From positions 1 through 36,701 of the forward strand of contig JAHHHO010000051.1 in assembly GCA_019359315.1 (NCBI GenBank): DNA of 36,701 bases, written 5' to 3'. The translations under genes and the position numbers were made by a program. Below are positions 1-8,087 of the stretch, piece by piece. The notes under the pieces were generated by a model. It was not told the origin of the DNA. It did no database searches and saw only the letters and a list, made by a program, of their open reading frames with translations. Numbering within the stretch: the first letter of the stretch is position 1; each line of letters opens with the position of its first letter. This DNA is from Myxacorys californica WJT36-NPBG1 (GTDB lineage: Bacteria; Cyanobacteriota; Cyanobacteriia; Leptolyngbyales; Leptolyngbyaceae).

Positions 1-58
1 TGTGAATGCGCCCATTCTTGACACTTCGAGCAGACGTACAATTGGGACAACTTGGCAT
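1..58 (-). CDS. IS1-family transposase InsA-like N-terminus (partial)
   Basis: The first 19 residues read MPSCPNCTSARSVKNGRIH. A CPxC zinc-ribbon half followed by VKNG is the usual beginning of IS1 InsA-type proteins, whose second Cys pair normally lies about 15 residues later, outside this window. The ATG is at 56-58 on the minus strand and no strong ribosome-binding site precedes it. In the family, the full transposase usually arises by frameshifting between insA and insB. Whether this copy is intact cannot be judged. Confidence 0.7.
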   Translation of the reverse strand, partial: MPSCPNCTSARSVKNGRIH

Positions 59-124
59 GAGAGAGGACTGAACGAGATGAACTGTTCCTACTCTAGCAGT
101 TATCATTACTTCCGGGGCACTACC
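1..124 (-). mobile_element. One terminus of an IS1-family insertion sequence (runs off the window)
   Basis: Read on the minus strand from base 124, the sequence begins GGTAGTGCCCCGGAAGTAAT and continues GATAACTGC. This resembles the IS1 terminal inverted repeat, with GGT, TGC and TTA/TGAT in matching places. Sixty-six bases further in, a reading frame opens with a typical IS1 InsA zinc-ribbon start. The element therefore lies to the left of the window and only its promoter-proximal end is visible. Its outer edge is 14 bases past the recG stop codon. The other end and the target duplication cannot be seen, so the subfamily and completeness are unknown. Confidence 0.72.
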
Positions 125-138
125 AATGCGTCTAATCG

Positions 139-2634
139 CTAGGTCAAAATCGCGCCACCCATGAGACGCTGGTAGCGGTACTCCAATTCGGCTTTCATTG
201 CGGCCCAACGATCGAGGGTTGGATCTTTCTCCATCGCTTTTTCTGCTGCCCCTCGCGCCAGTTCCAACACGTCTTGATCTTCAACTAAACTAGCTAACGC
301 AAAATCAGGCAAGCCTGATTGGCGAGTGCCTAACACTTCACCAGGGCCTCGAAAGCGCATATCCATTTCTGAAATAAAGAAGCCGTCTTGCGATTGTTCT
401 AATACCTTCAATCGTTGGCGCGAGGTTTCGCTTTTAGAACTGCTCATTAGCAAACAGAACGACTGTGACCCGCCTCGACCGACTCGACCCCGAAGCTGAT
501 GGAGCTGAGATAAACCAAACCGCTCGGCATGTTCAATCATCATCACCGTTGCGTTTGGAACGTCTACGCCGACTTCGACAACAGTAGTTGAGACTAGAAT
601 TTGCGTTTTGCCATCTCGAAATGCGGTGATCGCTTCGTCTTTTTCGGCAGAACTGAGACGACCATGCAGCAAGCCAATTGTAAAGTCAGGAAAGACTTCT
701 TGGAGGTTTTGATGTTCGTCGATCGCAGACTTGAGATCTAATTTCTCAGACTCTTCAACCAACGGCAACACGATGTAAACCTGCCGTCCTTGGGCAATTT
801 CACGGCGCATTAGGTCGTATGCCCGCTGGCGATCGCGCCCTGTTAAAGCCGTCGTTTGAATCGGTTTTCGTCCGGGCGGCAATTCATCAATTTGGCTCAC
901 ATCTAAATCGCCGTGCAACGTTAACGCCAACGTTCGAGGAATCGGAGTTGCTGTCATGGTGAGAACATGAGGATGTTCACCTTTTTGCTGGAGTCTAGCA
1001 CGCTGCTGAACACCAAATCGATGTTGTTCATCAATCACAACTAAGCCCAACCGCTCGAAGTTCACAGTGTCTTGGATCAGCGCATGAGTGCCCACAAGCA
1101 GCGGCAATTCTCCCGTTTCGAGTTGAGCATGAATCTCTCGACGTTTGGCAGCTTTTGTCGATCCGGTTAATAACTCAACAGGCAAATGCAATTGATTAAA
1201 CCAAGTCACCAGCTTTCGATAATGCTGTTCTGCTAACACTTCAGTCGGAGCCATAAAGGCTGCCTGAAAGCCTGATTGAATTGCTGCCAAAATGGAGATT
1301 ACAGCAACGACTGTTTTACCTGAACCGACATCGCCTTGCACCAATCGATTCATTGGCACGGTTTTTTGAATGTCATTGAGGATATCGTTCGTCACCCTAA
1401 CTTGAGCATTCGTGAGTTTGAAAGGTAGGACATTGTAGAATTCGTCAACCAAACGCCCGGTCGGAGCAAGCGCAGCGCTCGCTTGGGTCTGCTGTTGAGT
1501 TTGACGCCGCTTCAGCATCCCCAACTGGAGATAGAAAAACTCATCGAAAACCAAGCGGCGACGAGCGGCATCGAGGGCATCGCTGTTTTGCGGAAAATGA
1601 ATGCTCGCGATCGCATCTTGTACCCCAATCATGCCGTATTCTTTCAGCAATCCTTTCGGCAAGGCTTCCTGCAAATGCACGACCGCAGGCAGGGAGGCTA
1701 GCACGGCTCGTCGGACTAGATCAGCGGTAACACCTTCGGTTAGGGGATAGATTGGTACAACGCGACCCACCGTTAATGACTCAATCGCATCCGCCGAATC
1801 ACCCAACACCTCAATGTCAGGATTGTCGAGCGTGATCCCAAATTTGCTTTCTTTAACCAATCCAGACGCTGCGATCGCGGCTCCGGTGGGGTAGAGCCGC
1901 TTTTGTTGCTCTTGCCAACCACGACTGGCGAATCGGCTTCCCATGTAGAATCGGCTCAGTTTCATCTGAGCGCTAGAATCACGAATCGTCAATTCCAAAA
2001 TCGTCAGTTTTGTGTTGCGCGGACTGGTGAAACAATTGCAGCTTTTAATCGTGCCAACGATCGTCACGGTTTCGCCTGCTTCTAGATCGCAAATCTTCAC
2101 TTGGCGAGCGTAATCGATATAATCTCGCGGATAGTAATACAGCACATCCCGAACACAAAATAAGCCCAATTTTGCCAATTTTTCGGCGCTCTTCGGGCCA
2201 ATTCCCGGTAAATAGGTAATTGCCTGATCGAGAGCGACCGGGGCAGCAGAGGCGGAGACGATTGGGGTGGTACTTGGTGTTTTTGAGGCAACCGCACTGA
2301 TCGGTGATGCAGATGAAGTGTCATCAACGCTATATTTCGCGGAAGGCGCGTCCGACCGAGTGGATTCAGATTCTATCGTTTTCTTGATTTGGTGTAAGAA
2401 CCGCCGCGTTTCTGCTACTAAATGCTGTCGCTGGGAAAACGTCAGGTCAGGATAGCTGGCAAATTGGTCGGCAATTTCCTGACATTTGGTGCGATCGCGC
2501 CCCTTTACTATTTCCGAAGGCTGTCCTAACGTTAGACACAAAAACTCACTGAAGCGGTACTGATTCCCCTCCAGATCATTAAACCCACGTTCTGCCTCAA
2601 CTGAGAGCGCTTTCTGCAACCGCACCAAATCCAT
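139..2634 (-). CDS. recG: ATP-dependent DNA helicase RecG
   Basis: RecG is a monomeric superfamily 2 helicase that remodels stalled replication forks and branched DNA. The 831-residue protein has an N-terminal extension of about 135 residues, longer than in E. coli RecG and rich in Ser/Thr/Pro near residues 95-135. The wedge/OB module follows (LPGIGPKSAEKL near 143, then the YYYPRDYIDY stretch). The helicase core has Walker A GDVGSGKT (about 433-441), a DEQH box (IDEQHRFG, about 535), the TATPIPRTL motif and the motif VI region QLRGRVGRG. The RecG C-terminal signature FRGPGEVLGTRQSG is present. It starts 18 bases after the NUDIX gene and is probably co-transcribed with it. An IS1 end sits just past its stop codon, leaving the frame intact. 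Confidence 0.97.
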   Translation of the reverse strand: MDLVRLQKALSVEAERGFNDLEGNQYRFSEFLCLTLGQPSEIVKGRDRTKCQEIADQFASYPDLTFSQRQHLVAETRRFLHQIKKTIESESTRSDAPSAKYSVDDTSSASPISAVASKTPSTTPIVSASAAPVALDQAITYLPGIGPKSAEKLAKLGLFCVRDVLYYYPRDYIDYARQVKICDLEAGETVTIVGTIKSCNCFTSPRNTKLTILELTIRDSSAQMKLSRFYMGSRFASRGWQEQQKRLYPTGAAIAASGLVKESKFGITLDNPDIEVLGDSADAIESLTVGRVVPIYPLTEGVTADLVRRAVLASLPAVVHLQEALPKGLLKEYGMIGVQDAIASIHFPQNSDALDAARRRLVFDEFFYLQLGMLKRRQTQQQTQASAALAPTGRLVDEFYNVLPFKLTNAQVRVTNDILNDIQKTVPMNRLVQGDVGSGKTVVAVISILAAIQSGFQAAFMAPTEVLAEQHYRKLVTWFNQLHLPVELLTGSTKAAKRREIHAQLETGELPLLVGTHALIQDTVNFERLGLVVIDEQHRFGVQQRARLQQKGEHPHVLTMTATPIPRTLALTLHGDLDVSQIDELPPGRKPIQTTALTGRDRQRAYDLMRREIAQGRQVYIVLPLVEESEKLDLKSAIDEHQNLQEVFPDFTIGLLHGRLSSAEKDEAITAFRDGKTQILVSTTVVEVGVDVPNATVMMIEHAERFGLSQLHQLRGRVGRGGSQSFCLLMSSSKSETSRQRLKVLEQSQDGFFISEMDMRFRGPGEVLGTRQSGLPDFALASLVEDQDVLELARGAAEKAMEKDPTLDRWAAMKAELEYRYQRLMGGAILT

Positions 2635-2652
2635 ACGTTAACCGGATAGGCA

Positions 2653-3117
2653 CTACTTAATTTTAGTGTGACTTGACTCGATGAAGTTTAGCAAAATTTG
2701 TTGGTGCGTCGCGCCAAGCGGCCGAGTCTGATCGGCATTCTTAGAATAGCGATCGCCTCTGACAATATCATCAACGCTGAGCAATCCGAGATCCCATCCT
2801 TCCATCAGCACCAATTCGCTCACCTCGACGGTGAGCGGGGCTTGAAACACATGACGCACTACTTTCTCGTCTTGGTACACGCCAAATTTTGTAATGCTAG
2901 GAATTTGGTAGCCAATTTCTTCGAGCAATTCTCGCTCAACCGCTACTTCCGGCGTTTCCCCCGGTTCAATGTGCCCGCCAAATAAACCCCAAAATCCGGG
3001 ATAAACAATTGTGGGAATATTGTCCCGCAACTGCATCAGGAACTGATTGTTTTGGTAGAGAATCGCGATCGCAACCTCAATTCGATTCATAACAGCATCA
3101 CTATCTTTAGCGCTCAT
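2653..3117 (-). CDS. NUDIX hydrolase
   Basis: NUDIX enzymes hydrolyse nucleoside diphosphates linked to another moiety. The substrate here is not predictable. The Nudix box is complete: G-x5-E-x7-REL-x-EEIG within GHIEPGETPEVAVERELLEE. A typical sequence precedes it (FLMQLRDNIP, then FWGLFGG). The frame stays open upstream to 3234, but I chose the ATG at 3117 (MSAKDSD) because GGAG lies 7 bases before it, whereas the upstream part is unlike a NUDIX N-terminus. That gives 154 residues, normal for the family. A second ATG at 3090 has no ribosome-binding site. The gene lies 18 bases before recG on the same strand and 209 bases after the SbcC-like gene. Confidence 0.9.
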   Translation of the reverse strand: MSAKDSDAVMNRIEVAIAILYQNNQFLMQLRDNIPTIVYPGFWGLFGGHIEPGETPEVAVERELLEEIGYQIPSITKFGVYQDEKVVRHVFQAPLTVEVSELVLMEGWDLGLLSVDDIVRGDRYSKNADQTRPLGATHQQILLNFIESSHTKIK

Positions 3118-3124
3118 TCTACAA

Positions 3125-3128
3125 CTCC
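3125..3128 (-). promoter_or_regulatory. Ribosome-binding site deciding the NUDIX start
   Basis: GGAG on the minus strand, 7 bases before the ATG at 3117. It favours this start over the longer open frame reaching 3234 and over the internal ATG at 3090. Confidence 0.55.
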
Positions 3129-3326
3129 GCTGTAGAAAATGTTCTTGCGGCAGCTTGTGACTGTGGGGTTTCACTGGATCATTACAGTGTAATTCTCTAC
3201 AGTGCAAAAGCAAAATTTCTGTGTAAAAGTCCAAAGTTCAACCAAAATCAGGCACTGTTGCTGATTAGCACTAATCAATTGCGGTTGCGAGAGCGATCGC
3301 TCCACTGCAAGATCAGGCGACCTCAA

Positions 3327-6086
3327 CTATGCTTCTCGTTCGACCAGAATGACATTCTCTGTCACCTTCTCAAACGTGTCATCGTGGCTAATGACAAACA
3401 GTTGACGAAAGGTTTTGATGTTAGCGATCGCTTCTGCCAAACTTTCGCGACGGGGCTTGTCCATATTAGTGGTCGGTTCATCAAAAAAGGCGATGTTAAT
3501 ATCGGCTAACACTTTCAGCAACGCCAGTCGAACCGCTAACGCAGCACACATTTGCTCTCCGCCCGAAAGGTTAATGAATCGGCGCGGATGAGCGCCTTCT
3601 TGAATCACAATTTCATAATCGCGCGTCCAGTCTAAGGCGACATTGGGACGATTCATTAATTCCCGAAATAGTTTATCAGCTTCCCGCGAAATGCTCTGAA
3701 CGTAGCGTTCTGTGATTCTAGGTCCAGCTTCTTTATAAGCTTTACGAGCAAACTTAATGAATCGCTCTGTTTTTTGTTTGCGCTTTTGCTCAGCTTGCGC
3801 CTGAGTCCATTTTTCTTTAATAAGCTGAAGTTTAGAGAGCCGGACTTCGTATTCTTCTAAGCGTTTTCGCTTTTCAGGTAGCATTGCCCCTAGTGTAATC
3901 TGTTGTGTTTTTGCCTCTTGATAAATTCGCTGTACTTCTGCTACTTTTTCGGGGTCATAAGTTTCTGCTAGCGTTGCCTTTTGATTCGTTAACTCGACCA
4001 GTTGCTGATGCAAAATTTGTAACTGATCGGCTGCCTCTTCAAGCTGTTTTTTGCGCCCTTTGTAGCTATTTGCAGATTGCTGGTGTTCCAAATAAACTTG
4101 ATAATCTTCGCGATGCTGTTCGCGTAATTCCTGCTGATAATGAATTTGATTAGTGAGGTCGGCAAAGCCTTCTAATTGACCATTGAGATCTGCGATCGCA
4201 CGCTCCACTCCTGCAACGGCTTGCTCAAGGCGTTGTTGCTCGGATTCTAAAGTTGCCTGCTGCTTCAGTTCTCGGTGCAGAATCTGGGTGCATCCACGGG
4301 GATTATCGAGCGCTTGGAGTTGTCCTGCAAGATGACCTAACTGTTGCGCTAGTTCAGGTTCTAAGGTGAGGTGCGTTTGGGCTTGAGCAAGCTGCGATCG
4401 CACCTCATCCACTTCGGCGGCAAGCTTTTCTTCATCATCAAACTTAGCGTCGAGTGTGAGGTATTGTGCCTGCTGATGTCGGGCAGTTTCTAGCTGGGTT
4501 TGGGTTTCTGCGATCGATTGTCTCAGTCGGTCAGCCAGCAGTTGTTCAGACAAATCCTCCAAAATGCCTTGCAAGTCGCGCATGAGTTGACCGTGAGATT
4601 TGGAGCCGTTGCCCAACGCCGTAAGCACGTCCTCGATTTGAGTTGACCAAAGCGGTGTGGCTTGCTGGAGTTCTTTTAACGTTGCAGTAGCGGCTTGAAT
4701 TTGATTGCTGTGGATCGTCTCTCGCGTTTGGGCTTGCGTTACGATTTGGCGTAAATCTGATTCAAATTGAGTAGCTGCCTCAATGCGGCTAAGCTGTTGC
4801 CTGTAGCGTTGAAGCTGCTGTTCGAGATGAGGAATTTGATGGACGATCGCGCCCAGCGCTTCTAGCCGCTCGATTTCGTTGCTTAACTGTTTCTGACGTT
4901 TTTCAAGCTGAACAAGCCGCTTCTGATCTCGCGTTATGGTTTGCCGCCAGCTTTGGCAATTCTGTAACTGCTGGTTCACGGCTTGTTGTTGCGTCTCAAG
5001 GTCGGTTTGTTGTTGAATCAGTGGCTCCAATCGCTTGAGTTCAGCTTCAACCTGCGATCGTCGCTCAATCTGTTGCTGTAATGTAGCAAGTTGGGTTCTG
5101 TACCCACCGAGGGTTTCGGTCAGGTCTTGCCGTTTTTGCAGGAGGTCTTGTTGAGTAGAGCGATGCTGCTCTAGTTCTTTTAGCGTTGCTTCCGCTTGCA
5201 AAACAGTTTGATAATGCTCTCGACGAGTCGTACAAATTTCAACGGCTTTTTCTGCGGTTACCAAATCAGCTTGAAGCCGTTCAGAGTTGAGGCGCTCGGC
5301 CTGAATGCGAGTGCTGAGGTTTTCGAGTTGCGAGGTTAGCATCTGGACTTGAGCGGCAACTTTGCTGTAATCGTCTTGCTCTTTTTGAAGTTCTTCTAAG
5401 CGTTGTTGCCAGTGGGTGAGATCGATTTCAATTTGTGTAATTTCACCACTGACTTCTGTGCGCTGCCGAGTGAGCGGTTCCCATTCTTGCAACAATTCAT
5501 CGTACTGTGTAATCTCTCGGTCTAATCGTTCTGTCTCAGCTTTTGCATATTTCTCTAGAGATAGCATCTGCTGATTGACTTGGCGATATTCTTCAACTTT
5601 TAGAATTGCATCGAAAATGGGTTTACGCTTTTCGGCGGTTTGCAGAAAATCGGCGGTAAATGTACCCTGCGGAACGCCGACTGTATTTGAGAACAGTTTT
5701 GCTAAATCCGTTCCGGCCGGAACGCCCAAATTCTCTCTCAGCCACGGCAACACCTCTTCTTTGATGCGACTGTAGCCGAGTTTTTCGCCCAATTGCGGAT
5801 CAAATAACGTATAGCCCGATCGCGTGCAGCGCTGCACCTCATAGGTTCGCTGATCTCGGCTCGACACAAAGCTGACACGTGCTTGGGCACTATTGGCCCC
5901 ATTGCGGATCAGATCTTCAATCTTGTAATCGCCTTTGTAGTCAAATAAGACCCATGCGATCGCTTCGAGAATGCTCGTTTTGCCCGCCCCATTTTCGCCG
6001 CAAATAGCGTTGGTTCCAGGCTGAAACGGGAAGTGGCGATCGCTGTGAGACTTGAAGTTTTTGAGGCTAACCGAGAGAATTTCCAT
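3327..6086 (-). CDS. SbcC/Rad50-type SMC-family ATPase
   Basis: The 919-residue protein has the split ABC-ATPase plan of SbcC/Rad50. An N-terminal half-site with Walker A GENGAGKTS (about 31-39) is followed by some 650 residues of Gln/Glu-rich coiled coil. The C-terminal half-site has the signature LSGGEQ, Walker B with D-loop IAFFDEPTTNMD, and the switch histidine in VISHDD. Such proteins work with an SbcD/Mre11 nuclease to open hairpins and trim double-strand breaks. No nuclease gene is in this window. I find no CxxC anywhere. The best candidate for the coiled-coil apex, DNPRGCTQI, has one Cys, so the canonical Rad50 zinc hook appears to be absent. It heads a same-strand series with the NUDIX gene and recG, and a perfect hairpin lies just upstream of its start. 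Confidence 0.88.
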   Translation of the reverse strand: MEILSVSLKNFKSHSDRHFPFQPGTNAICGENGAGKTSILEAIAWVLFDYKGDYKIEDLIRNGANSAQARVSFVSSRDQRTYEVQRCTRSGYTLFDPQLGEKLGYSRIKEEVLPWLRENLGVPAGTDLAKLFSNTVGVPQGTFTADFLQTAEKRKPIFDAILKVEEYRQVNQQMLSLEKYAKAETERLDREITQYDELLQEWEPLTRQRTEVSGEITQIEIDLTHWQQRLEELQKEQDDYSKVAAQVQMLTSQLENLSTRIQAERLNSERLQADLVTAEKAVEICTTRREHYQTVLQAEATLKELEQHRSTQQDLLQKRQDLTETLGGYRTQLATLQQQIERRSQVEAELKRLEPLIQQQTDLETQQQAVNQQLQNCQSWRQTITRDQKRLVQLEKRQKQLSNEIERLEALGAIVHQIPHLEQQLQRYRQQLSRIEAATQFESDLRQIVTQAQTRETIHSNQIQAATATLKELQQATPLWSTQIEDVLTALGNGSKSHGQLMRDLQGILEDLSEQLLADRLRQSIAETQTQLETARHQQAQYLTLDAKFDDEEKLAAEVDEVRSQLAQAQTHLTLEPELAQQLGHLAGQLQALDNPRGCTQILHRELKQQATLESEQQRLEQAVAGVERAIADLNGQLEGFADLTNQIHYQQELREQHREDYQVYLEHQQSANSYKGRKKQLEEAADQLQILHQQLVELTNQKATLAETYDPEKVAEVQRIYQEAKTQQITLGAMLPEKRKRLEEYEVRLSKLQLIKEKWTQAQAEQKRKQKTERFIKFARKAYKEAGPRITERYVQSISREADKLFRELMNRPNVALDWTRDYEIVIQEGAHPRRFINLSGGEQMCAALAVRLALLKVLADINIAFFDEPTTNMDKPRRESLAEAIANIKTFRQLFVISHDDTFEKVTENVILVEREA

Positions 6087-6101
6087 GAGTTGATTCTAGA
6101 G

Positions 6102-6122
6102 GAGATCAGGCGTTCTGATCTC
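6102..6122 (-). repeat. Perfect 8-bp hairpin in the SbcC-like 5' region
   Basis: GAGATCAG and CTGATCTC pair perfectly around GCGTT. The structure begins 16 bases upstream of the SbcC-like ATG and has no T-tract. It would sit in the 5' leader or at the promoter, so an operator or an mRNA leader hairpin are both possible. Confidence 0.5.
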
Positions 6123-6167
6123 GAATCGCCAATGGATTAAATTCTAACGCTGGTTGCCCACTTCTCG

Positions 6168-6195
6168 GCTCAACAATTTATGCTCAACAATTTAT
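6168..6195. repeat. 14-bp perfect tandem duplication
   Basis: GCTCAACAATTTAT occurs twice with no spacer (6168-6181 and 6182-6195) in the spacer between the divergent SbcC-like and isomerase genes. Apart from this repeat, the next one and the hairpin at 6102-6122, I see no structure in the 6087-6441 spacer. Confidence 0.9.
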
Positions 6196-6243
6196 TCAGT
6201 GAAGCGCTACTCAGACTTTTTTTCTAAGGATCGGCTGACGCGC

Positions 6244-6265
6244 TAGAAACCCATTAGAAACCCAT
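6244..6265. repeat. 11-bp perfect tandem duplication
   Basis: TAGAAACCCAT occurs twice with no spacer (6244-6254 and 6255-6265), 48 bases after the previous duplication in the same spacer. Confidence 0.9.
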
Positions 6266-6427
6266 TGTATCCTGTGCGATTTGCAACATTAGAACACGTA
6301 AAATCCGTTAGTAGAGCAGCGATGCGCTAATCTTTATCGGCGTTTACTCCAAAAAATTCCTGATGCAAAACGAATGCGTTGTTAGATCTATCTACTCAAG
6401 CAGAGTATCCAGATCTCCAATTCTTTC

Positions 6428-6433
6428 AAGGAG
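6428..6433 (+). promoter_or_regulatory. Ribosome-binding site favouring a TTG start
   Basis: AAGGAG lies 8 bases before the in-frame TTG at 6442. It is the best Shine-Dalgarno match near the isomerase start. The upstream TTG (6379) and downstream ATG (6529) lack a comparable site. Confidence 0.5.
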
Positions 6434-6441
6434 CCGGAAAT

Positions 6442-7254
6442 TTGGAAATTCATCAGGATTACGGTCTTCCTCAGCCTACCCCACCCATTAGACAATGCAT
6501 TGTTGTCAAGCAGTTGAGACTTTTACCAATGGATGATCGCATTGCAGCTTCTCCTGCGCCTGACGAGATCGTTAAATTTTTGAGAAAAAATGTTCAGTAC
6601 AAAGAGGTTTGTCAACAGATTGTGTATCAGCGGATTGTTCAAAAGGTGGCGCGCGATCGCGGGATCTGCGTGACATCGCAAGAGATTCAGTATGAGGCAG
6701 CCCAATTTCGGCAGCGCTATCGGTTACAGCAGTCGGCAGATACCTTAGCTTGGCTTGCCGATCAGCAAATGACGCCTGATGACTGGGAGTCAGGTATCTG
6801 CGATCGCTTGCTCGTTCAAAAGTTAACCAAGACCCTGTTCAATCAAGAAGTCGAACAGTATTTTGCCAAGAATCGGTTCCAATTTGATCGCGTGGTGCTC
6901 TACCAAATGATTTTTTCCGATGAACAATTAGCACAAGACGTGTTCTACCAAATCAAAAACTCTGAAATCAGTTTTTACGAAGCTGCCTCCCGCTACGGTC
7001 GGGATGAGCAACCCCCATGCTGCGACTATGCACAGTTTTACCGTTGGATGCTGAATCCTAAAATTGCAGCCAGTGTTTTCGATCAGCAAATTGGACAGGT
7101 TTTAGAACCTGTCGAAATCGAGCAAGGCTACCATTTGATCAAGGTAGAAAGGATTTTATCCGCAGAACTAACGCCCGAATTGCGACAAGAACTTTTGAAT
7201 CAACGGTTTCAAACCTGGTTAAAAAGTGAATTAAATTGTGTGTTGCAGGATTAA
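6442..7254 (+). CDS. Parvulin/SurA-type peptidyl-prolyl isomerase
   Basis: This is probably a PPIase or chaperone that assists folding of exported or processed proteins. The N-terminal part is helical and SurA_N-like (YKEVCQQIVYQRIVQKVARDRGI, then the EIQYEAAQFRQRY helix). The C-terminal half has the rotamase layout: a hydrophobic strand with VVLYQMIF, then FYEAASRYG, then GQVLEPVEIEQGYHLIKVERI. No signal peptide is evident, so the location may be cytosolic. Start choice: the frame is open from a TTG at 6379, the TTG at 6442 has AAGGAG 8 bases before it, and an ATG at 6529 has no clear site. I give 6442. Relatives in cyanobacteria often sit beside HlyD and peptidase-ABC exporter genes (family knowledge), but none is here. 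Confidence 0.75.
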   Translation: MEIHQDYGLPQPTPPIRQCIVVKQLRLLPMDDRIAASPAPDEIVKFLRKNVQYKEVCQQIVYQRIVQKVARDRGICVTSQEIQYEAAQFRQRYRLQQSADTLAWLADQQMTPDDWESGICDRLLVQKLTKTLFNQEVEQYFAKNRFQFDRVVLYQMIFSDEQLAQDVFYQIKNSEISFYEAASRYGRDEQPPCCDYAQFYRWMLNPKIAASVFDQQIGQVLEPVEIEQGYHLIKVERILSAELTPELRQELLNQRFQTWLKSELNCVLQD

Positions 7255-7317
7255 ATCGGATCGCAGCGGCATTCATTAATGCTGGAATGATTGCTCTAGT
7301 CAACGCTATTCATTCCG

Positions 7318-8010
7318 TTACAATCCAGCAAACCACTCATAGCCTTGATCTTCCCAATATCCCTGATTCCTTAGCAACTGACTTTTCACCGTGATTCGAG
7401 TGACCCATTTGCTTTGCTTGTAACCCAATTTAATTGGTGCAGCAAGCCTTAAAGGTGCGCCGTTGTCAATCGGCAATGGCTCACCGTTTTTTTGGTACGC
7501 CATGAGGGTTTGCGGATGCAAACACGATGTCATGTCCCAACTTTCGTAGTAGCGATCGGCAGATTGAAAATAAACATATTTCGCGCCATCTTTGGGCTGC
7601 GCGAGTTGAATCAATTCTCGGAGCGGAACGCCGCCCCACTGGACGATCGCTGCCCAACCTTCAACACACACATGCCGAATCACCATCGAGCGAAACGGTA
7701 GTTTGTAGATTTCATCCAAGCTAAGCTGCAGGGGATGATTCACCTCGCCATCAATAGTGAGTCGGTATTTCGCTGGATCGATCTTGGGCGTAAATCCAAA
7801 CGTATTGATCAACAGCTGTTCTGGTTCAATTTGGCTGATTGGCAGTTCTGGAACAGGCGTCTGTGGCTTGAGCAGCAGCTCTTCAATCTTCTGATTAAAT
7901 GGCTCGGTGAGCGTTCCGGCGACATCGGCAAGGTAGCTTGCGCCGCAGCCCGACAGAAGAAGCCCTGTGCTAGAAAGTCCAGTGAGGTGGAGAAATTGAC
8001 GACGGAGCAT
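7318..8010 (-). CDS. Molybdopterin-dependent oxidoreductase, sulfite oxidase/MsrP-like lipoprotein
   Basis: The 230-residue protein begins MLRRQFLHLTG, a twin-arginine-like motif, and goes on to the lipobox LLSGC. It is probably exported by Tat and anchored as a lipoprotein. The domain is of the sulfite-oxidase/YedY fold. Residues RHVCVEGWAAIVQWGG carry the expected molybdenum-ligating Cys, and the C-terminal LGYKQSKWVTRI is typical. MsrP reduces methionine sulfoxide in periplasmic proteins, but the substrate here cannot be read from sequence. Its stop converges with the isomerase gene. It lies 77 bases downstream of a membrane cytochrome b on the same strand, a likely electron donor. Its start codon directly abuts a heptamer repeat, and there is no Shine-Dalgarno sequence. 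Confidence 0.88.
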   Translation of the reverse strand: MLRRQFLHLTGLSSTGLLLSGCGASYLADVAGTLTEPFNQKIEELLLKPQTPVPELPISQIEPEQLLINTFGFTPKIDPAKYRLTIDGEVNHPLQLSLDEIYKLPFRSMVIRHVCVEGWAAIVQWGGVPLRELIQLAQPKDGAKYVYFQSADRYYESWDMTSCLHPQTLMAYQKNGEPLPIDNGAPLRLAAPIKLGYKQSKWVTRITVKSQLLRNQGYWEDQGYEWFAGL

Positions 8011-8031
8011 GGATGAGGGATGAGGGATGAA
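8011..8031. repeat. Heptamer array abutting the MsrP-like start codon
   Basis: On the plus strand GGATGAG occurs twice and is followed by GGATGAA. On the gene strand this reads TTCATCC, CTCATCC, CTCATCC and then immediately ATG. It occupies the place where a ribosome-binding site would be. Confidence 0.85.
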
Positions 8032-8039
8032 GATTTATT

Positions 8040-8081
8040 TTGTTACTGAAACTTTGTTACTGAAACTTTGTTACCAGAACT
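8040..8081. repeat. 14-bp repeat, three tandem copies, beyond the cytochrome b stop
   Basis: TTGTTACTGAAACT occurs twice (8040-8053, 8054-8067), followed by the variant TTGTTACCAGAACT (8068-8081). The core GTTACCAGAAC recurs at 8086-8096, where it contains the stop codon of the cytochrome b gene. The array therefore looks like copies derived from the gene's own 3' end. Confidence 0.9.
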
Positions 8082-8087
8082 ATAGAG

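Noticed and set aside
3118-3234. N-terminal extension of the NUDIX protein
   Set aside because: GGAG is correctly spaced only for the ATG at 3117, and the extra residues are unlike NUDIX enzymes.
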